This document shows positions 1 through 8,477 of a stretch of 64,000 nucleotides of DNA, in pieces (position 1 is the stretch's first letter; each line of letters opens with the position of its first letter). The stretch is from an uncultured Roseiflexaceae bacterium (GTDB taxonomy: Bacteria; Chloroflexota; Chloroflexia; Chloroflexales; Roseiflexaceae): contig CALJIC010000280.1 of NCBI GenBank assembly GCA_937974195.1, positions 62,001 through 126,000 of the forward strand, read 5' to 3'. The notes below the pieces were generated by a model, which worked only from the letters and a program-made list of their open reading frames with translations, was not told the DNA's origin and did not search any database. Position numbers and translations under genes: made by a program.

Positions 1-2
1 CG

Positions 3-965
3 CACAACCTCGCCGGGAGCGACCGCAGCCAGCGGCTGAAGGTCGGCAAGGGGGCGCTCGGCCAGGCGCTGCGCTCAGCCGAGCCGTCGATCATCGAGGA
101 CATCGGCCGCGAGCCGGAGGCCCAGCAGATCCCGGAGCTGGCCGCCTGCCGCAGCGCGTGCCTGGTGCCGCTGCGCAGCGGGTTCACCACCTACGGCGTG
201 ATGCTCGTGGCCAGCGACCAGCTCAACGCCTTCGACGAGGAGCAGCTCGGCAAGCTCGTGGCGCTGGCCTCGTACGCGCTGGTGGCGCTGCAGAACGCCC
301 AGCTGATCTACGACCTGCGCCAGGAGCGCGAGAAGCTGCTCTCCAAGGAGGAGGAGGTGCGCCACCAGCTCGCGCGCGACCTGCACGACGGCCCGGCGCA
401 GGCGCTCGCCGCGATCACTATGAACGTCGAGTTCATCAAGCGGCTGCTGGACCGCGACCCGGCGCGGGTGCTGCCGGAGCTGGACAAGCTGGGCCAGCTC
501 GCCAAGCGCACCACACACGAGATCCGCACCCTGCTGTTCGAGCTGCGCCCGCTGGTGCTCGAGACGCAGGGGCTGGGCGTGACGCTGCAGCAGTATCTGG
601 AGCGCTTCCAGGGCAACGGGACGCAGATCATCCTGGAGGCCGAGGACGTCTCGGCGCAGCTGGACACCAAGACCGAGGGCACGCTGTTCAACATCATCCA
701 GGAGTCGATCAACAACGCGCTGAAGCACGCCAAGGCCGAGCACATCTGGGTGCGGATCCGGCAGACCGAGTCGGCGATCGAGACGATCGTGCAGGACGAC
801 GGGCGCGGCTTCGACCTGGAGAAGGTCAAGGCGTCCTACGAGAAGCGCGGCTCGTTCGGGCTGCTCAATATCGAGGAGCGCGCCGCGCTGGTGGGCGGCG
901 TGGCCGAGATGACCTCGGCGCCAGGCCAGGGGACGACCGTGCGGGTGATCGTGCCCCTGAACTAG
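3..965 (+). CDS. NarL-family sensor histidine kinase, GAF + HisKA_3 + HATPase_c (5' truncated by window)
   Basis: Only the C-terminal 320 codons are visible; the frame is open from base 3 and the start lies left of the window. Visible residues 1-100 look like the end of a GAF domain (GALGQAL, then VPLRSGFTTYGVMLVAS). A helical linker follows, then the HisKA_3 box ARDLHDGPAQAL with the phospho-accepting His at visible residue 128 (base 384), then a short HATPase_c domain with the N box (QESINNALKHA) and the DDGRGFD and GSFGLLNIEER motifs. LHDGP is characteristic of NarL/DegS/LiaS-type kinases, which act as cytoplasmic dimers and phosphorylate LuxR-type response regulators. No response regulator follows: rsmA starts 26 bp downstream. 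The partner and the signal are therefore unknown. Confidence 0.9.
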   Translation, partial: HNLAGSDRSQRLKVGKGALGQALRSAEPSIIEDIGREPEAQQIPELAACRSACLVPLRSGFTTYGVMLVASDQLNAFDEEQLGKLVALASYALVALQNAQLIYDLRQEREKLLSKEEEVRHQLARDLHDGPAQALAAITMNVEFIKRLLDRDPARVLPELDKLGQLAKRTTHEIRTLLFELRPLVLETQGLGVTLQQYLERFQGNGTQIILEAEDVSAQLDTKTEGTLFNIIQESINNALKHAKAEHIWVRIRQTESAIETIVQDDGRGFDLEKVKASYEKRGSFGLLNIEERAALVGGVAEMTSAPGQGTTVRVIVPLN

Positions 966-990
966 GCGACGCGCTCGCCCCACCGCCGCT

Positions 991-1866
991 ATGGACGAAA
1001 GAAACCCTTTCCTCAACGAGACGCGCATCCGCGCCGCGCTGCGCGCCCTGGGTCTGCGCCCATCACGCCAGATGGGCCAGAACTTCTTGATCGACGGGGA
1101 CGCGCTGCAGACGATCGTCGCCGCCGCCGAGCTGAGGCCGGACGATGTCGTCGTGGAGGTGGGGCCGGGGCTCGGCGTGCTGACCTGGGAGCTCGTCCGC
1201 AGCGCCGGCGCCGTGGTGGCCGTGGAGCTGGACAAGCGGCTGGCCGAGCGCCTGCGGCAGGAGCTGGCCGCCCCCAACCTGTCGGTGGTCCAGGGCGATA
1301 TCCTCCGGCTGCCGCCCGAGGAGCTGCTCGCGCCGGGGGAGCCTAGCGACGGCCCTCGGCCCTATAAAGTCGTGGCCAACCTGCCGTACGCGATCACCTC
1401 GCCGGTGCTGCGCCACTTCCTCGAGGCGCGCCGGAAGCCCGAGCTCATGACAGTGCTGGTGCAGTGGGAGGTGGCCGAGCGGATCGCCGCCGGGCCCGGG
1501 GACCTGAGCGTCCTGGCGCACGCCGTGCAGATCTACGCCGAGCCGGAGGTCGTGGCGCGCGTGCCGTCGCAGAGCTTCATTCCGCAGCCGGCGGTTGACT
1601 CGGCGGTGCTGCGCCTGCGGGTGCGCGAGCGCCCGCCGGTGGCCGTGGACGACCCCGAGGCGCTGATGCGGGTGATCAAGGCCGGCTTCCTGCACGCCCG
1701 CAAGCAGCTCGGCAACGCGCTGCCCAGCGGCCTGGCGGCGATGGGCCTCCCCGCCGACAAAGCCCGCGTGCTGGAGGCGCTGGCGGCAGCCGGCGTCGAG
1801 CCGTCGCGGCGCGCTGAGACGGTGAGGCTGGAGGAGTGGGCCGCGGTCTACAACGCGCTGCGCTAG
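991..1866 (+). CDS. rsmA: 16S rRNA (adenine1518/1519-N6)-dimethyltransferase RsmA/KsgA
   Basis: The 291-residue protein has the length of RsmA, which dimethylates two adjacent adenines in the helix 45 loop of 16S rRNA late in 30S assembly. The N-terminus carries the family signature PSRQMGQNFLID. The SAM-binding motif EVGPGLGVLTWEL lies near residues 55-68, an acidic ribose-binding residue in VVAVELDKRLAERL, and the catalytic motif NLPY at about residue 130. The C-terminal helical region has the typical FLHARKQLGNAL stretch. The gene starts 26 bp after the sensor kinase and could be co-transcribed with it. It converges with the HAD hydrolase, with 41 bp between stops. The identification is firm. 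Confidence 0.97.
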   Translation: MDERNPFLNETRIRAALRALGLRPSRQMGQNFLIDGDALQTIVAAAELRPDDVVVEVGPGLGVLTWELVRSAGAVVAVELDKRLAERLRQELAAPNLSVVQGDILRLPPEELLAPGEPSDGPRPYKVVANLPYAITSPVLRHFLEARRKPELMTVLVQWEVAERIAAGPGDLSVLAHAVQIYAEPEVVARVPSQSFIPQPAVDSAVLRLRVRERPPVAVDDPEALMRVIKAGFLHARKQLGNALPSGLAAMGLPADKARVLEALAAAGVEPSRRAETVRLEEWAAVYNALR

Positions 1867-1907
1867 CGTCGGCCGCAGCCAGGTTCGATCTCCAAGCTGC
1901 GATCCGC

Positions 1908-2579
1908 CTAGACTCCCAGCCAGTCCGCCAGCCCGGCCAGGTCCGCCACCTCCGCGAGCGGCGCGGGGCCGCCCGGCGGGAGCGCCTCGCGCTTGCGGTT
2001 GACCCACACCGCCGGCAGGCCGAGCTGCCCGGCCGGCGTGATGTCGTGGAAGTGGCTCTGGGCGGCGTGGAGCCAGCGCAGCCCGCCGATGCGCTCGCGG
2101 GCGGCGAGGAAGTGGCCGTGCGCCGGCTTGTACGAGCCGACCTGCTCGGCGGTCACGATCACCGGGAAGGTGACGGTGAGGTGCTGCAGCGTGCCCTCCA
2201 GCAGGTCGTCGTCCACGTTCGATAGGATCCCGAGGCGGTAGCCCGCGGCGGCGATCCGCTCCAGCGCCGGGTTGGTGTCCGGGAACGGCGGCCAGTCCGG
2301 CAGGGTAGCGGCGAAGCGCGCCGCGGTGTCGTCGTCCATCGGCCAGCCGAGCTGCGCCGCCACGCGCCGGGCGGTCTCCGCGAGCACCTCGCGGTAGCGC
2401 CGGAAGCTCTCGGCCTGCACCTCGGGCTCGATCGTCTGGTAGGCCTCGAGCGCCGCGTCGGTGTCGAGCTTCACGCCGGCCTGCTCGGCCAGGTTGCCGA
2501 AAGCCCGGCGTATCCCGCTCTCCCAGTCGATCAGCGTGCCGTAGCAGTCGAAGGTGATGACGTCGTAATCGGCCGGCAT
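1908..2579 (-). CDS. HAD-superfamily hydrolase, haloacid dehalogenase type II-like
   Basis: The protein of about 223 residues has HAD motif I FDCYGTLIDW (nucleophile Asp 11), motif II GILSNVDDD, motif III Lys in SYKPAHGHFL, and a motif IV region SHFHDITPAG followed by LGLPAVWVNR. The last pattern is typical of the (S)-2-haloacid dehalogenase-like subgroup. Members hydrolyse C-halogen or phosphoester bonds through an aspartyl intermediate; the substrate cannot be read from sequence. The start at 2579 is chosen because GGAGG stands 6 bases before the ATG, and an in-frame ATG at 2618 would add 13 residues before the conserved core. It is a single gene converging on rsmA. Confidence 0.85.
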   Translation of the reverse strand: MPADYDVITFDCYGTLIDWESGIRRAFGNLAEQAGVKLDTDAALEAYQTIEPEVQAESFRRYREVLAETARRVAAQLGWPMDDDTAARFAATLPDWPPFPDTNPALERIAAAGYRLGILSNVDDDLLEGTLQHLTVTFPVIVTAEQVGSYKPAHGHFLAARERIGGLRWLHAAQSHFHDITPAGQLGLPAVWVNRKREALPPGGPAPLAEVADLAGLADWLGV

Positions 2580-2731
2580 AGCTTCCTCCAGCAGCTTCAG
2601 GCGGAGCGGGCGCCGCACGCGGCCGAAGCGCTGCCGGGCGACCGCCCTCGACCCTTCCTGATTCTTCCGGACAACATCCTACCATTATCGGCCTGCACCC
2701 GTGGCGCGGCGGGAGCGCCGCGGGGGGATTA

Positions 2732-2740
2732 TGCTATAGT
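2732..2740 (+). promoter_or_regulatory. Extended -10 promoter element for the E1 dehydrogenase genes
   Basis: TGCTATAGT is an extended -10 (TGN + TATAGT) in a short AT-rich stretch 35 bp upstream of the E1 alpha ATG. No convincing -35 hexamer is seen, as is common for extended -10 sites. The same TGC-TATxxT form recurs before other genes in the window. Confidence 0.5.
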
Positions 2741-2774
2741 TAGGATCATCCCTTTGCTGTGATCGGAAGACCCA

Positions 2775-3788
2775 ATGGCTCACTCAGTAGACACGCCGCC
2801 GCACGAGCGGCTCGGGCTCAGCCGCGAGCAGCTGCTCGACGCGTGGAGCGCCATGGTCCGCGCCCGCGAGGTGGACGACCGGCTGTGGCTGCTCAGCCGC
2901 CAGGGGAAGGTCCACTTCGTGATCACCTCGGCCGGCCACGAGGCCACCCAGGTCGGGTGCGCGCTGGCCGTGCGCGCCGGCCACGACTACGTCGTGCCCT
3001 ACTACCGCGACATGGCGCTGTGCATGGCGCTGGGGCAGACCGCGCTGGACACGCTGCTCCACGCCATGGGCCGCCACGCCGACCCCTCGAGCGGCGGGCG
3101 CCAGATGTTCGGCCACTTTAGCAGCCGGCGCCTGCGCATCGTCAGCGGGTCGAGCTCGGTCGGCAGCCACCTGGTCCACGCCGTGGGCCTGGCGCTGGCC
3201 TTCCGGATCAAGGGCGAGAGCGACATCGCCGCCATGACGCTGTTCGGCGAAGGCGCGACCGCCGAGGGCGCGTGGCACGAGGCGCTGACCATCGCCGGGA
3301 TCCACCAGCTGCCGGTGGTCTTCGTGTGCGAGAACAACCGCTACGCGATCTCGGTGCCGCAGCGGCGCGAGGTGCCGGTGGAGGACGTGGCCGCCAAGGC
3401 CGCCGGCTACGGCATGCCGGGCGTCGTGGTGGACGGCAACGACCTGTTCGCGGTGTACGAGGCGGCGCGCGAGGCGATGGAGCGCGCCCGGGCGGGCGGC
3501 GGGCCGACGCTGCTCGAGTGCAAGACCTACCGGCTGCGGCCGCACTCCAACGCCGACGACGACCGCAAGTACCGGACGGCCGAGGAGCTCGAGGAGTGGC
3601 GCGCGCGCGACCCGATCGCGCGCCTGGGGCGCTACCTGCTGGAGCACGGCCTGGCGACGGAGGCGGAGCTCGATCGGCGCCGGGCCGCGGTCGGGGCCGA
3701 GGTGGACGAGGCGACGCGCGCCGCGGAGCGATCGCCGTCGCCGCCGCCCGAGAGCATGTTCGACCACCTGTACGGGAGCGGGCAGTAG
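2775..3788 (+). CDS. 2-oxoacid dehydrogenase E1 component, alpha subunit (pyruvate/branched-chain type)
   Basis: A 337-residue thiamine-diphosphate-dependent E1 alpha subunit. The TPP/Mg-binding segment is visible as LFGEGATAEGAWHEAL...CENNRYAIS (about residues 155-193), and the phosphorylation-loop-like stretch YRLRPHSNADDDRKYR follows near 250. It decarboxylates a 2-oxoacid and passes the acyl group to the lipoyl domain of E2. The beta subunit starts 39 bp downstream, so the two form an alpha2beta2 enzyme from one transcript. No E2 or E3 gene is in the window, so the substrate (pyruvate, branched-chain 2-oxoacid or acetoin) is undecided. Confidence 0.92.
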   Translation: MAHSVDTPPHERLGLSREQLLDAWSAMVRAREVDDRLWLLSRQGKVHFVITSAGHEATQVGCALAVRAGHDYVVPYYRDMALCMALGQTALDTLLHAMGRHADPSSGGRQMFGHFSSRRLRIVSGSSSVGSHLVHAVGLALAFRIKGESDIAAMTLFGEGATAEGAWHEALTIAGIHQLPVVFVCENNRYAISVPQRREVPVEDVAAKAAGYGMPGVVVDGNDLFAVYEAAREAMERARAGGGPTLLECKTYRLRPHSNADDDRKYRTAEELEEWRARDPIARLGRYLLEHGLATEAELDRRRAAVGAEVDEATRAAERSPSPPPESMFDHLYGSGQ

Positions 3789-3827
3789 CCAGCACTCTCA
3801 CCATGTACTGACCACTGGGTACGAGAT

Positions 3828-4811
3828 ATGCCCGAGCTGACCTTCATCGAGGCCATTCGCAGCGCCCTGGCCGACGAGATGGCCGCTGACCCGAGCGTGT
3901 TCGTGCTGGGCGAGGACGTGGGCGTCAAGGGCGGGGTGTTTCTCGCCACCGACGGGCTCCTGGCGCGCTACGGCGAGCTGCGGGTGATAGACATGCCGAT
4001 CGCCGAGGCGGGGATCGTGGGGGTGGCGATCGGGGCCGCGCTGCACGGCCTGCGCCCGGTGGCCGAGATCCAGTTCGCCGACTACATTCACCCGGCGGTC
4101 GACCAGATCCTCAACGAGGCGGCCCGCTTCCGCTACCGCTCGAACGGCGACTGGAGCTGCCCGATCGTCGTGCGCGCGCCGTTCGGCGCCGGCATCCACG
4201 GCGCGCTCTACCACTCGCAGAGCACCGAGGCGCTCTTCACCAGCACGCCCGGCCTGAAGGTCGTCATCCCCTCGACGCCCTACGACGCCAAGGGGCTGCT
4301 GATCGCCGCCATCCGCGACCCGGACCCGGTGGTGTTCTTCGAGCACAAGCAGCTCTACCGCTCGCTGCGCGGCGAGGTGCCGGACGGGTGCTACTGCGTG
4401 CCGATCGGCCAGGCGGCCGTGCGCCGCACAGGCGCGGACCTGAGCGTGCTGACCTACGGGCTGATGGTCCACTACGCGCTGGAGGCCGCCGAGCAGCTCG
4501 CGCGGGAGGGGGTGGAGGCCGAGGTCATCGACCTGCGCACGCTGGCGCCGCTGGACCGCGAGGCGATCCTCGGCACGGTCCGCAAGACCGGCAAGGCGCT
4601 GGTGGTGCACGAGGATAACCTGACCGGCGGGGTGGGCGGCGAGGTGGCGGCGCTGATCGCCGAGCACGCCTTCGAGTACCTGGATGCCCCGGTGCGGCGG
4701 CTCGGCGCGCCCGATGTGCCGAGCGCGCCGTTCAACGACGACCTGGAGGCGCACTTCATGCTCTCGCCGGAGAAGATCGCCGCTGCGATGCGGGCGCTCG
4801 CGGCGTATTAG
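3828..4811 (+). CDS. 2-oxoacid dehydrogenase E1 component, beta subunit
   Basis: A 327-residue transketolase-like E1 beta subunit. The N-terminal segment has ADEMAADPSVFVLGEDVG, with the Glu that activates the thiazolium ring of TPP. The pyrimidine-binding domain continues through PIAEAGIVGVAIGAAL and EIQFADYIHPAVDQI. The C-terminal transketolase domain carries DLRTLAPLDREAIL and the conserved TGKALVVHEDN. Length and order match AcoB/BkdB/PdhB proteins. It follows E1 alpha in the same operon, and a strong hairpin lies 50 bp after its stop. Confidence 0.93.
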   Translation: MPELTFIEAIRSALADEMAADPSVFVLGEDVGVKGGVFLATDGLLARYGELRVIDMPIAEAGIVGVAIGAALHGLRPVAEIQFADYIHPAVDQILNEAARFRYRSNGDWSCPIVVRAPFGAGIHGALYHSQSTEALFTSTPGLKVVIPSTPYDAKGLLIAAIRDPDPVVFFEHKQLYRSLRGEVPDGCYCVPIGQAAVRRTGADLSVLTYGLMVHYALEAAEQLAREGVEAEVIDLRTLAPLDREAILGTVRKTGKALVVHEDNLTGGVGGEVAALIAEHAFEYLDAPVRRLGAPDVPSAPFNDDLEAHFMLSPEKIAAAMRALAAY

Positions 4812-4861
4812 GGCGGGGCGGCCTTCTTCAAGCCCTGCGAGAGAGGCGGCAGAAACGACGA

Positions 4862-4884
4862 AGCAGGGCCGGGAAGGCCCTGCT
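4862..4884. terminator. Hairpin between convergent E1 beta and PAS-STAS genes
   Basis: AGCAGGGCC / GGCCCTGCT form a perfect 9-bp stem with a 5-base GGGAA loop. It lies midway between two convergent stops (4811 and 4910). No clear T tract follows on either strand, so it may serve both directions by structure alone. Confidence 0.6.
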
Positions 4885-4909
4885 CCGTGTCGCCGGCTGC
4901 GTGGGGCGC

Positions 4910-6490
4910 CTATGTGCGCAGCGCGTACGTGATCCCGTCCTGCAGAGAGCTGCGGGTGACGATCCCCGACAGGTCCACCCCCAGCCCGACCAGCGTCTGG
5001 GCGACCTCGGGGCGGATGCCGGTGAGGATCACCTGGGCGCCGAGGAGCTTGACCGCCTGCGCCGCGCGGATCAGCGCGTTCGCGACCTGTGTGTCCACCA
5101 CCGGCACCCCGGTGATGTCCAGGATCGCGACCCGCGCGTGGTTCTGCGAGACCCCACTGAGCAGCGTCTCGATCACCAGCTGGGCGCGCCCGGTGTCGAT
5201 CGAGCCGATCAGCGGCATCGCCACCACGCCGTCGGCCAGCGGGATCAGCGGCGTCGAGAGCTCGCGCAGCGCCGCCTGCTGGGCCTGGATCAGCTGCTCC
5301 TGGCTCCGGCGCAGCGTCTCCTCCGCGCGCAGATCCTCGGTCACGTCCTCGGCCTGCGTGAGCGCGCCGATCACCTTGCCGTCCTCGTCGCGGAGTATCG
5401 CGCTGTACCACTGGCAGGTGATCAGGCGGCCGTCCTTTGTCATATTCTCGGTGCGGCTGGTGCTGGAGATCTCCCCGCTCAGCAGGCCGTCCACTACTGT
5501 TTGGACTTCGTCCGGCGCGACGTCCGGCACCAGCAGGGTGATGATGTTCTTGCCGATCGCCTCGGTAGCGCTCCAGCCGAAGATCCGCTCGGCGGCCGGG
5601 TTCCAGCGGCGGATGATCCCCTGGCTATCCCACTCGATCGTCGCAAGCGGCGTCGTCGCCAGGCTCTGCTCGAGCCGGTCGTTGATCCCCCGCAGCTCGG
5701 ACTCGCGCTGGAGCTGGTAGCTGAGATCGCGCGAGATCGTCGCGACGCTGTGCGGGGCGCCGTTCGCGTCCTTGATGAGGAAGACCGTGCTGTGGCTGGT
5801 GGCCGAGCTCCCGTCCGGCCGCTGGAACGGTATCACGCCCTTCCAGCTGCCGTTCGTCATCAGGCTCTCCTGCAGCAGATCGACGAGGGTGAGGTCCGGC
5901 ATGCCCAGATCGAGGATGTTCATCCCAATCACGCGATCGCCGAAGCCCGAGGTAGAGCGGAAGGTGTTGTTGGCGTGCAGCACCGTGCCGTTCATGTCGG
6001 TGACGAAGATCGAGTCCGGGGCGTGCTCGAACAGCTCGCGGAAGATGCGCAGCTCGGTGTCGCGCCGCATGACGAAGGTCGCGGCTATCGTGTGCTGCGC
6101 GTCGTCCACCTGCTGCATCAGCGCGTCGATGGACTCGGCCGTGCCCTGGACTCCGGCGACGGTTGCCCGGAGCGCGGCGTTCAGCAGCTGGCGCCGCACG
6201 GCGTCGAGGACCGCATGCGCCAGCCGCTGCTGGTCCGCGCCCGCGCTCGTCGCCAGGAACGTGGCCGCCCACGCGCTGCTCGCGGATGGGTCGCGCAGCG
6301 GCGCGGTCAGGCCGTCCAGCGCGTGTTCGACGCTCGGGATGCGCTCGGCTTCGGGCAGCTCCGCCAGCGCTGGATCGTCGGCAGCCGCCCGCACAAGCTC
6401 GGCGCGCTGCGACTCCAGGAAGGCGAGAAAGTCAGCATATTGGGCAGGAGGCGGAGTGCCGTTGGTGTGCGATATATGCGAGGGTGCCAT
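4910..6490 (-). CDS. RsbR-type stressosome sensor: N-terminal helical domain, two PAS domains, C-terminal STAS
   Basis: About 526 residues. The N-terminal 135 residues resemble the helical sensory domain of RsbR paralogues (QYADFLAFLESQRAELV...). PAS1 spans about 150-255 (ELFEHAPDSIFVTDMNG) and PAS2 about 275-385 (IEWDSQGIIRRWNPAAERIF). A coiled coil leads to a STAS domain at 410-520 with the RsbR signature LSTPLIPLADGVVAMPLIG and the phospho-site region ILDITGVPVVDTQV. Such proteins form stressosome-like assemblies with RsbS and the kinase RsbT; neither is in the window. The start at 6490 is chosen because the upstream in-frame sequence is not protein-like. An alternative is a stand-alone redox or light sensor, but no cofactor residue can be assigned. 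Confidence 0.85.
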   Translation of the reverse strand: MAPSHISHTNGTPPPAQYADFLAFLESQRAELVRAAADDPALAELPEAERIPSVEHALDGLTAPLRDPSASSAWAATFLATSAGADQQRLAHAVLDAVRRQLLNAALRATVAGVQGTAESIDALMQQVDDAQHTIAATFVMRRDTELRIFRELFEHAPDSIFVTDMNGTVLHANNTFRSTSGFGDRVIGMNILDLGMPDLTLVDLLQESLMTNGSWKGVIPFQRPDGSSATSHSTVFLIKDANGAPHSVATISRDLSYQLQRESELRGINDRLEQSLATTPLATIEWDSQGIIRRWNPAAERIFGWSATEAIGKNIITLLVPDVAPDEVQTVVDGLLSGEISSTSRTENMTKDGRLITCQWYSAILRDEDGKVIGALTQAEDVTEDLRAEETLRRSQEQLIQAQQAALRELSTPLIPLADGVVAMPLIGSIDTGRAQLVIETLLSGVSQNHARVAILDITGVPVVDTQVANALIRAAQAVKLLGAQVILTGIRPEVAQTLVGLGVDLSGIVTRSSLQDGITYALRT

Positions 6491-6670
6491 GAACGCTCTC
6501 AGATACGAAGCCCGTAGGGGCGACGGTATGACAACACGTGCTATCGTAACATGGCGGCCCGCGCGGGGGGGCGTCGAATCGGAATCGGTTTGGTAGCGCA
6601 GTGCGCATGCGACGGGCATGCGTACGGTGCCCCGCAGCGCGGGGAGATCTGCCCGCCGCGAACTGTGGAG

Positions 6671-6676
6671 TACAAT
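6671..6676 (+). promoter_or_regulatory. Possible -10 element upstream of malate synthase
   Basis: TACAAT lies 56 bp before the GTG start in the divergent region shared with the PAS-STAS gene. A GC-rich inverted repeat CCCCGC/GCGGGG (6630-6644) lies just upstream and could be an operator. No -35 is convincing. Confidence 0.3.
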
Positions 6677-6732
6677 ACAGGTGCCGTAGCGAGCCAGATG
6701 GACTGCCAATGCTGAGCAGATAGGAGGATAAG

Positions 6733-8301
6733 GTGGATTCCACGCAGCGTGTTGAGGTGCTGGGGCCGGTGAGGGGGCAGTGGGCGGAGATCCTGACGCC
6801 CGAGGCGCTCGACTTCGTCGCCGCGCTGGCGCGGGAGTTCGAGCCGCGCCGCAGGGAGCTGCTGCAGCGGCGGCAGGAGCGCTGGGCCGAGCTGAGGGCC
6901 GGCCAGCTTCCGGACTTCCTGCCCGAGACGGCGGCGGTGCGCGGGGGCGACTGGCGCGTGGCGCCCATCCCGCCCGACTTCGCCAACCGGCGGACGGAGA
7001 TCACCGGCCCGACCGACCGGCGCATGGTGATCAACGCGCTCAACTCCGGGGCCAACGTGTTCATGGCGGACTTCGAGGACGCCAACGCGCCCACCTGGGA
7101 GAACATGGTCGACGGCCAGCTGAACCTGCGCGACGCGGTGCGCCGCACGATCAGCTACACGAGCCCCGACGGGCGCGAGTACAAGCTGAAGGACCAGCTC
7201 GCCACGCTGGCGGTCCGGCCGCGCGGCTGGCACCTGGTGGAGAAGCACCTGCGGGTGGACGGCGAGCCGGTGGCGGGCGCGTTCTTCGACTTCGGGCTGT
7301 ACTTCTTCCACAACGCGCACGAGCTGATCGCGCGCGGGAGCGGCCCGTACTTCTATCTGCCGAAGATGCAGAGCCATCTGGAGGCGCGGCTCTGGAACGA
7401 CGTGTTCATCTTCGCGCAGGAGCGGCTGGGGGTGCCGCGCGGCAGCATCCGCGCCACGGTGCTGATCGAGCACATCCTGGCCGCCTTCGAGATGGAGGAG
7501 ATCCTCTACGAGCTGCGCGAGCACTCCAGCGGCCTCAACCTCGGGCGCTGGGACTACATCTACAGCTTCATCAAGGCCTTCAACCACCGCGCCGACTGGA
7601 TCTTCCCCGACCGGGCGCAGGTCACGATGACCACGCGCTTCCTGAGCTCCGCCGCCGAGCTGGTGGTGTACTCCTGCCACCGGCACGGCGCGCACGCGCT
7701 CGGCGGCATGTCGGCCTTCATCCCCAGCCGGCGCGACCCGCAGGTGAACGAGCGGGCGCTGGCGACCGTGCGCGCCGACAAGCAGCGCGAGGCGCAGCAG
7801 GGGTTCGACGGCGCGTGGGTGGCGCACCCGGACCTGGTGGCGACGGTGCAGGAGGTGTTCAACGCCGCCTACGAGGGGCCGCACCAGATCGCGCGCGTGC
7901 CGCAGCCGAACGTCAGCGCGGCGGACCTGCTCGCCATCCCCGACGGGCAGATCACCGAGGCCGGGCTGCGCAACAACATCAGCGTCGGGCTGCAGTATAT
8001 CGAGGCCTGGCTCGGCGGGCGGGGCGCGGTGGCGATCTTCAACCTGATGGAGGACGTCGCCACCGCCGAGATCGCGCGCTCGCAGCTCTGGCAGTGGGTG
8101 CGCTACGGCGCGAAGCTGGACGACGGCCGCCGCATCGATGCGGACCTGTACCGGGCGCTGCGCGACGAGGAGCTGCAGGGGCTGGTCCAGGGCCGCGAGC
8201 AGCACCGCTTCACGCAGGCCGCCGAGCTGCTGGACGAGCTGGTGCTGGCGCCTGAGTTCGTCGAGTTTCTCACCATCCCCGGCTACGAGCGGCTCGACTA
8301 G
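6733..8301 (+). CDS. aceB: Malate synthase A
   Basis: The 522-residue protein has the length and motifs of malate synthase A, which condenses glyoxylate with acetyl-CoA to malate. Visible family blocks include [20 protein letters not shown] (about 95-115), [14 protein letters not shown], the core [20 protein letters not shown] (about 245-265), [15 protein letters not shown] and [12 protein letters not shown]. The start is GTG with TAGGAGG 5 bases upstream; no nearby ATG fits the family N-terminus. Isocitrate lyase is not in the window, so the glyoxylate source could be the glyoxylate shunt or another route such as the 3-hydroxypropionate pathway. The gene is monocistronic, with a strong hairpin after its stop. 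Confidence 0.96.
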   Translation: MDSTQRVEVLGPVRGQWAEILTPEALDFVAALAREFEPRRRELLQRRQERWAELRAGQLPDFLPETAAVRGGDWRVAPIPPDFANRRTEITGPTDRRMVINALNSGANVFMADFEDANAPTWENMVDGQLNLRDAVRRTISYTSPDGREYKLKDQLATLAVRPRGWHLVEKHLRVDGEPVAGAFFDFGLYFFHNAHELIARGSGPYFYLPKMQSHLEARLWNDVFIFAQERLGVPRGSIRATVLIEHILAAFEMEEILYELREHSSGLNLGRWDYIYSFIKAFNHRADWIFPDRAQVTMTTRFLSSAAELVVYSCHRHGAHALGGMSAFIPSRRDPQVNERALATVRADKQREAQQGFDGAWVAHPDLVATVQEVFNAAYEGPHQIARVPQPNVSAADLLAIPDGQITEAGLRNNISVGLQYIEAWLGGRGAVAIFNLMEDVATAEIARSQLWQWVRYGAKLDDGRRIDADLYRALRDEELQGLVQGREQHRFTQAAELLDELVLAPEFVEFLTIPGYERLD

Positions 8302-8331
8302 GGCGCTCGGCGGGGTTGCACCAGGATGGAC

Positions 8332-8361
8332 GGCCGGCCACCTGCCTGTCGGTGGCCGGCC
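8332..8361 (+). terminator. Hairpin after malate synthase
   Basis: GGCCGGCCACC / GGTGGCCGGCC is a perfect 11-bp stem with an 8-base loop, 30 bp after the aceB stop. It is followed by CGCCAAATAG rather than a run of T. Confidence 0.7.
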
Positions 8362-8477
8362 GCCAAATAGGGCAGCGGCGCGTTGCTTGCCACAGCCCGT
8401 GCGCGTATCACAGCCTACTGGCCGACCCGGCGCCATTCTGCAAGCCAGCGCAGCGGCGACGTGTGTTGGAGTAGCGT

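Noticed and set aside
1063..2685. 540-residue minus-strand frame spanning rsmA and HAD
   Set aside because: It is out of frame with the HAD gene and rsmA; both have clear family motifs.
4901..6517. Long plus-strand frame opposite the PAS-STAS gene
   Set aside because: No recognisable domain; the minus-strand frame has PAS and STAS domains.
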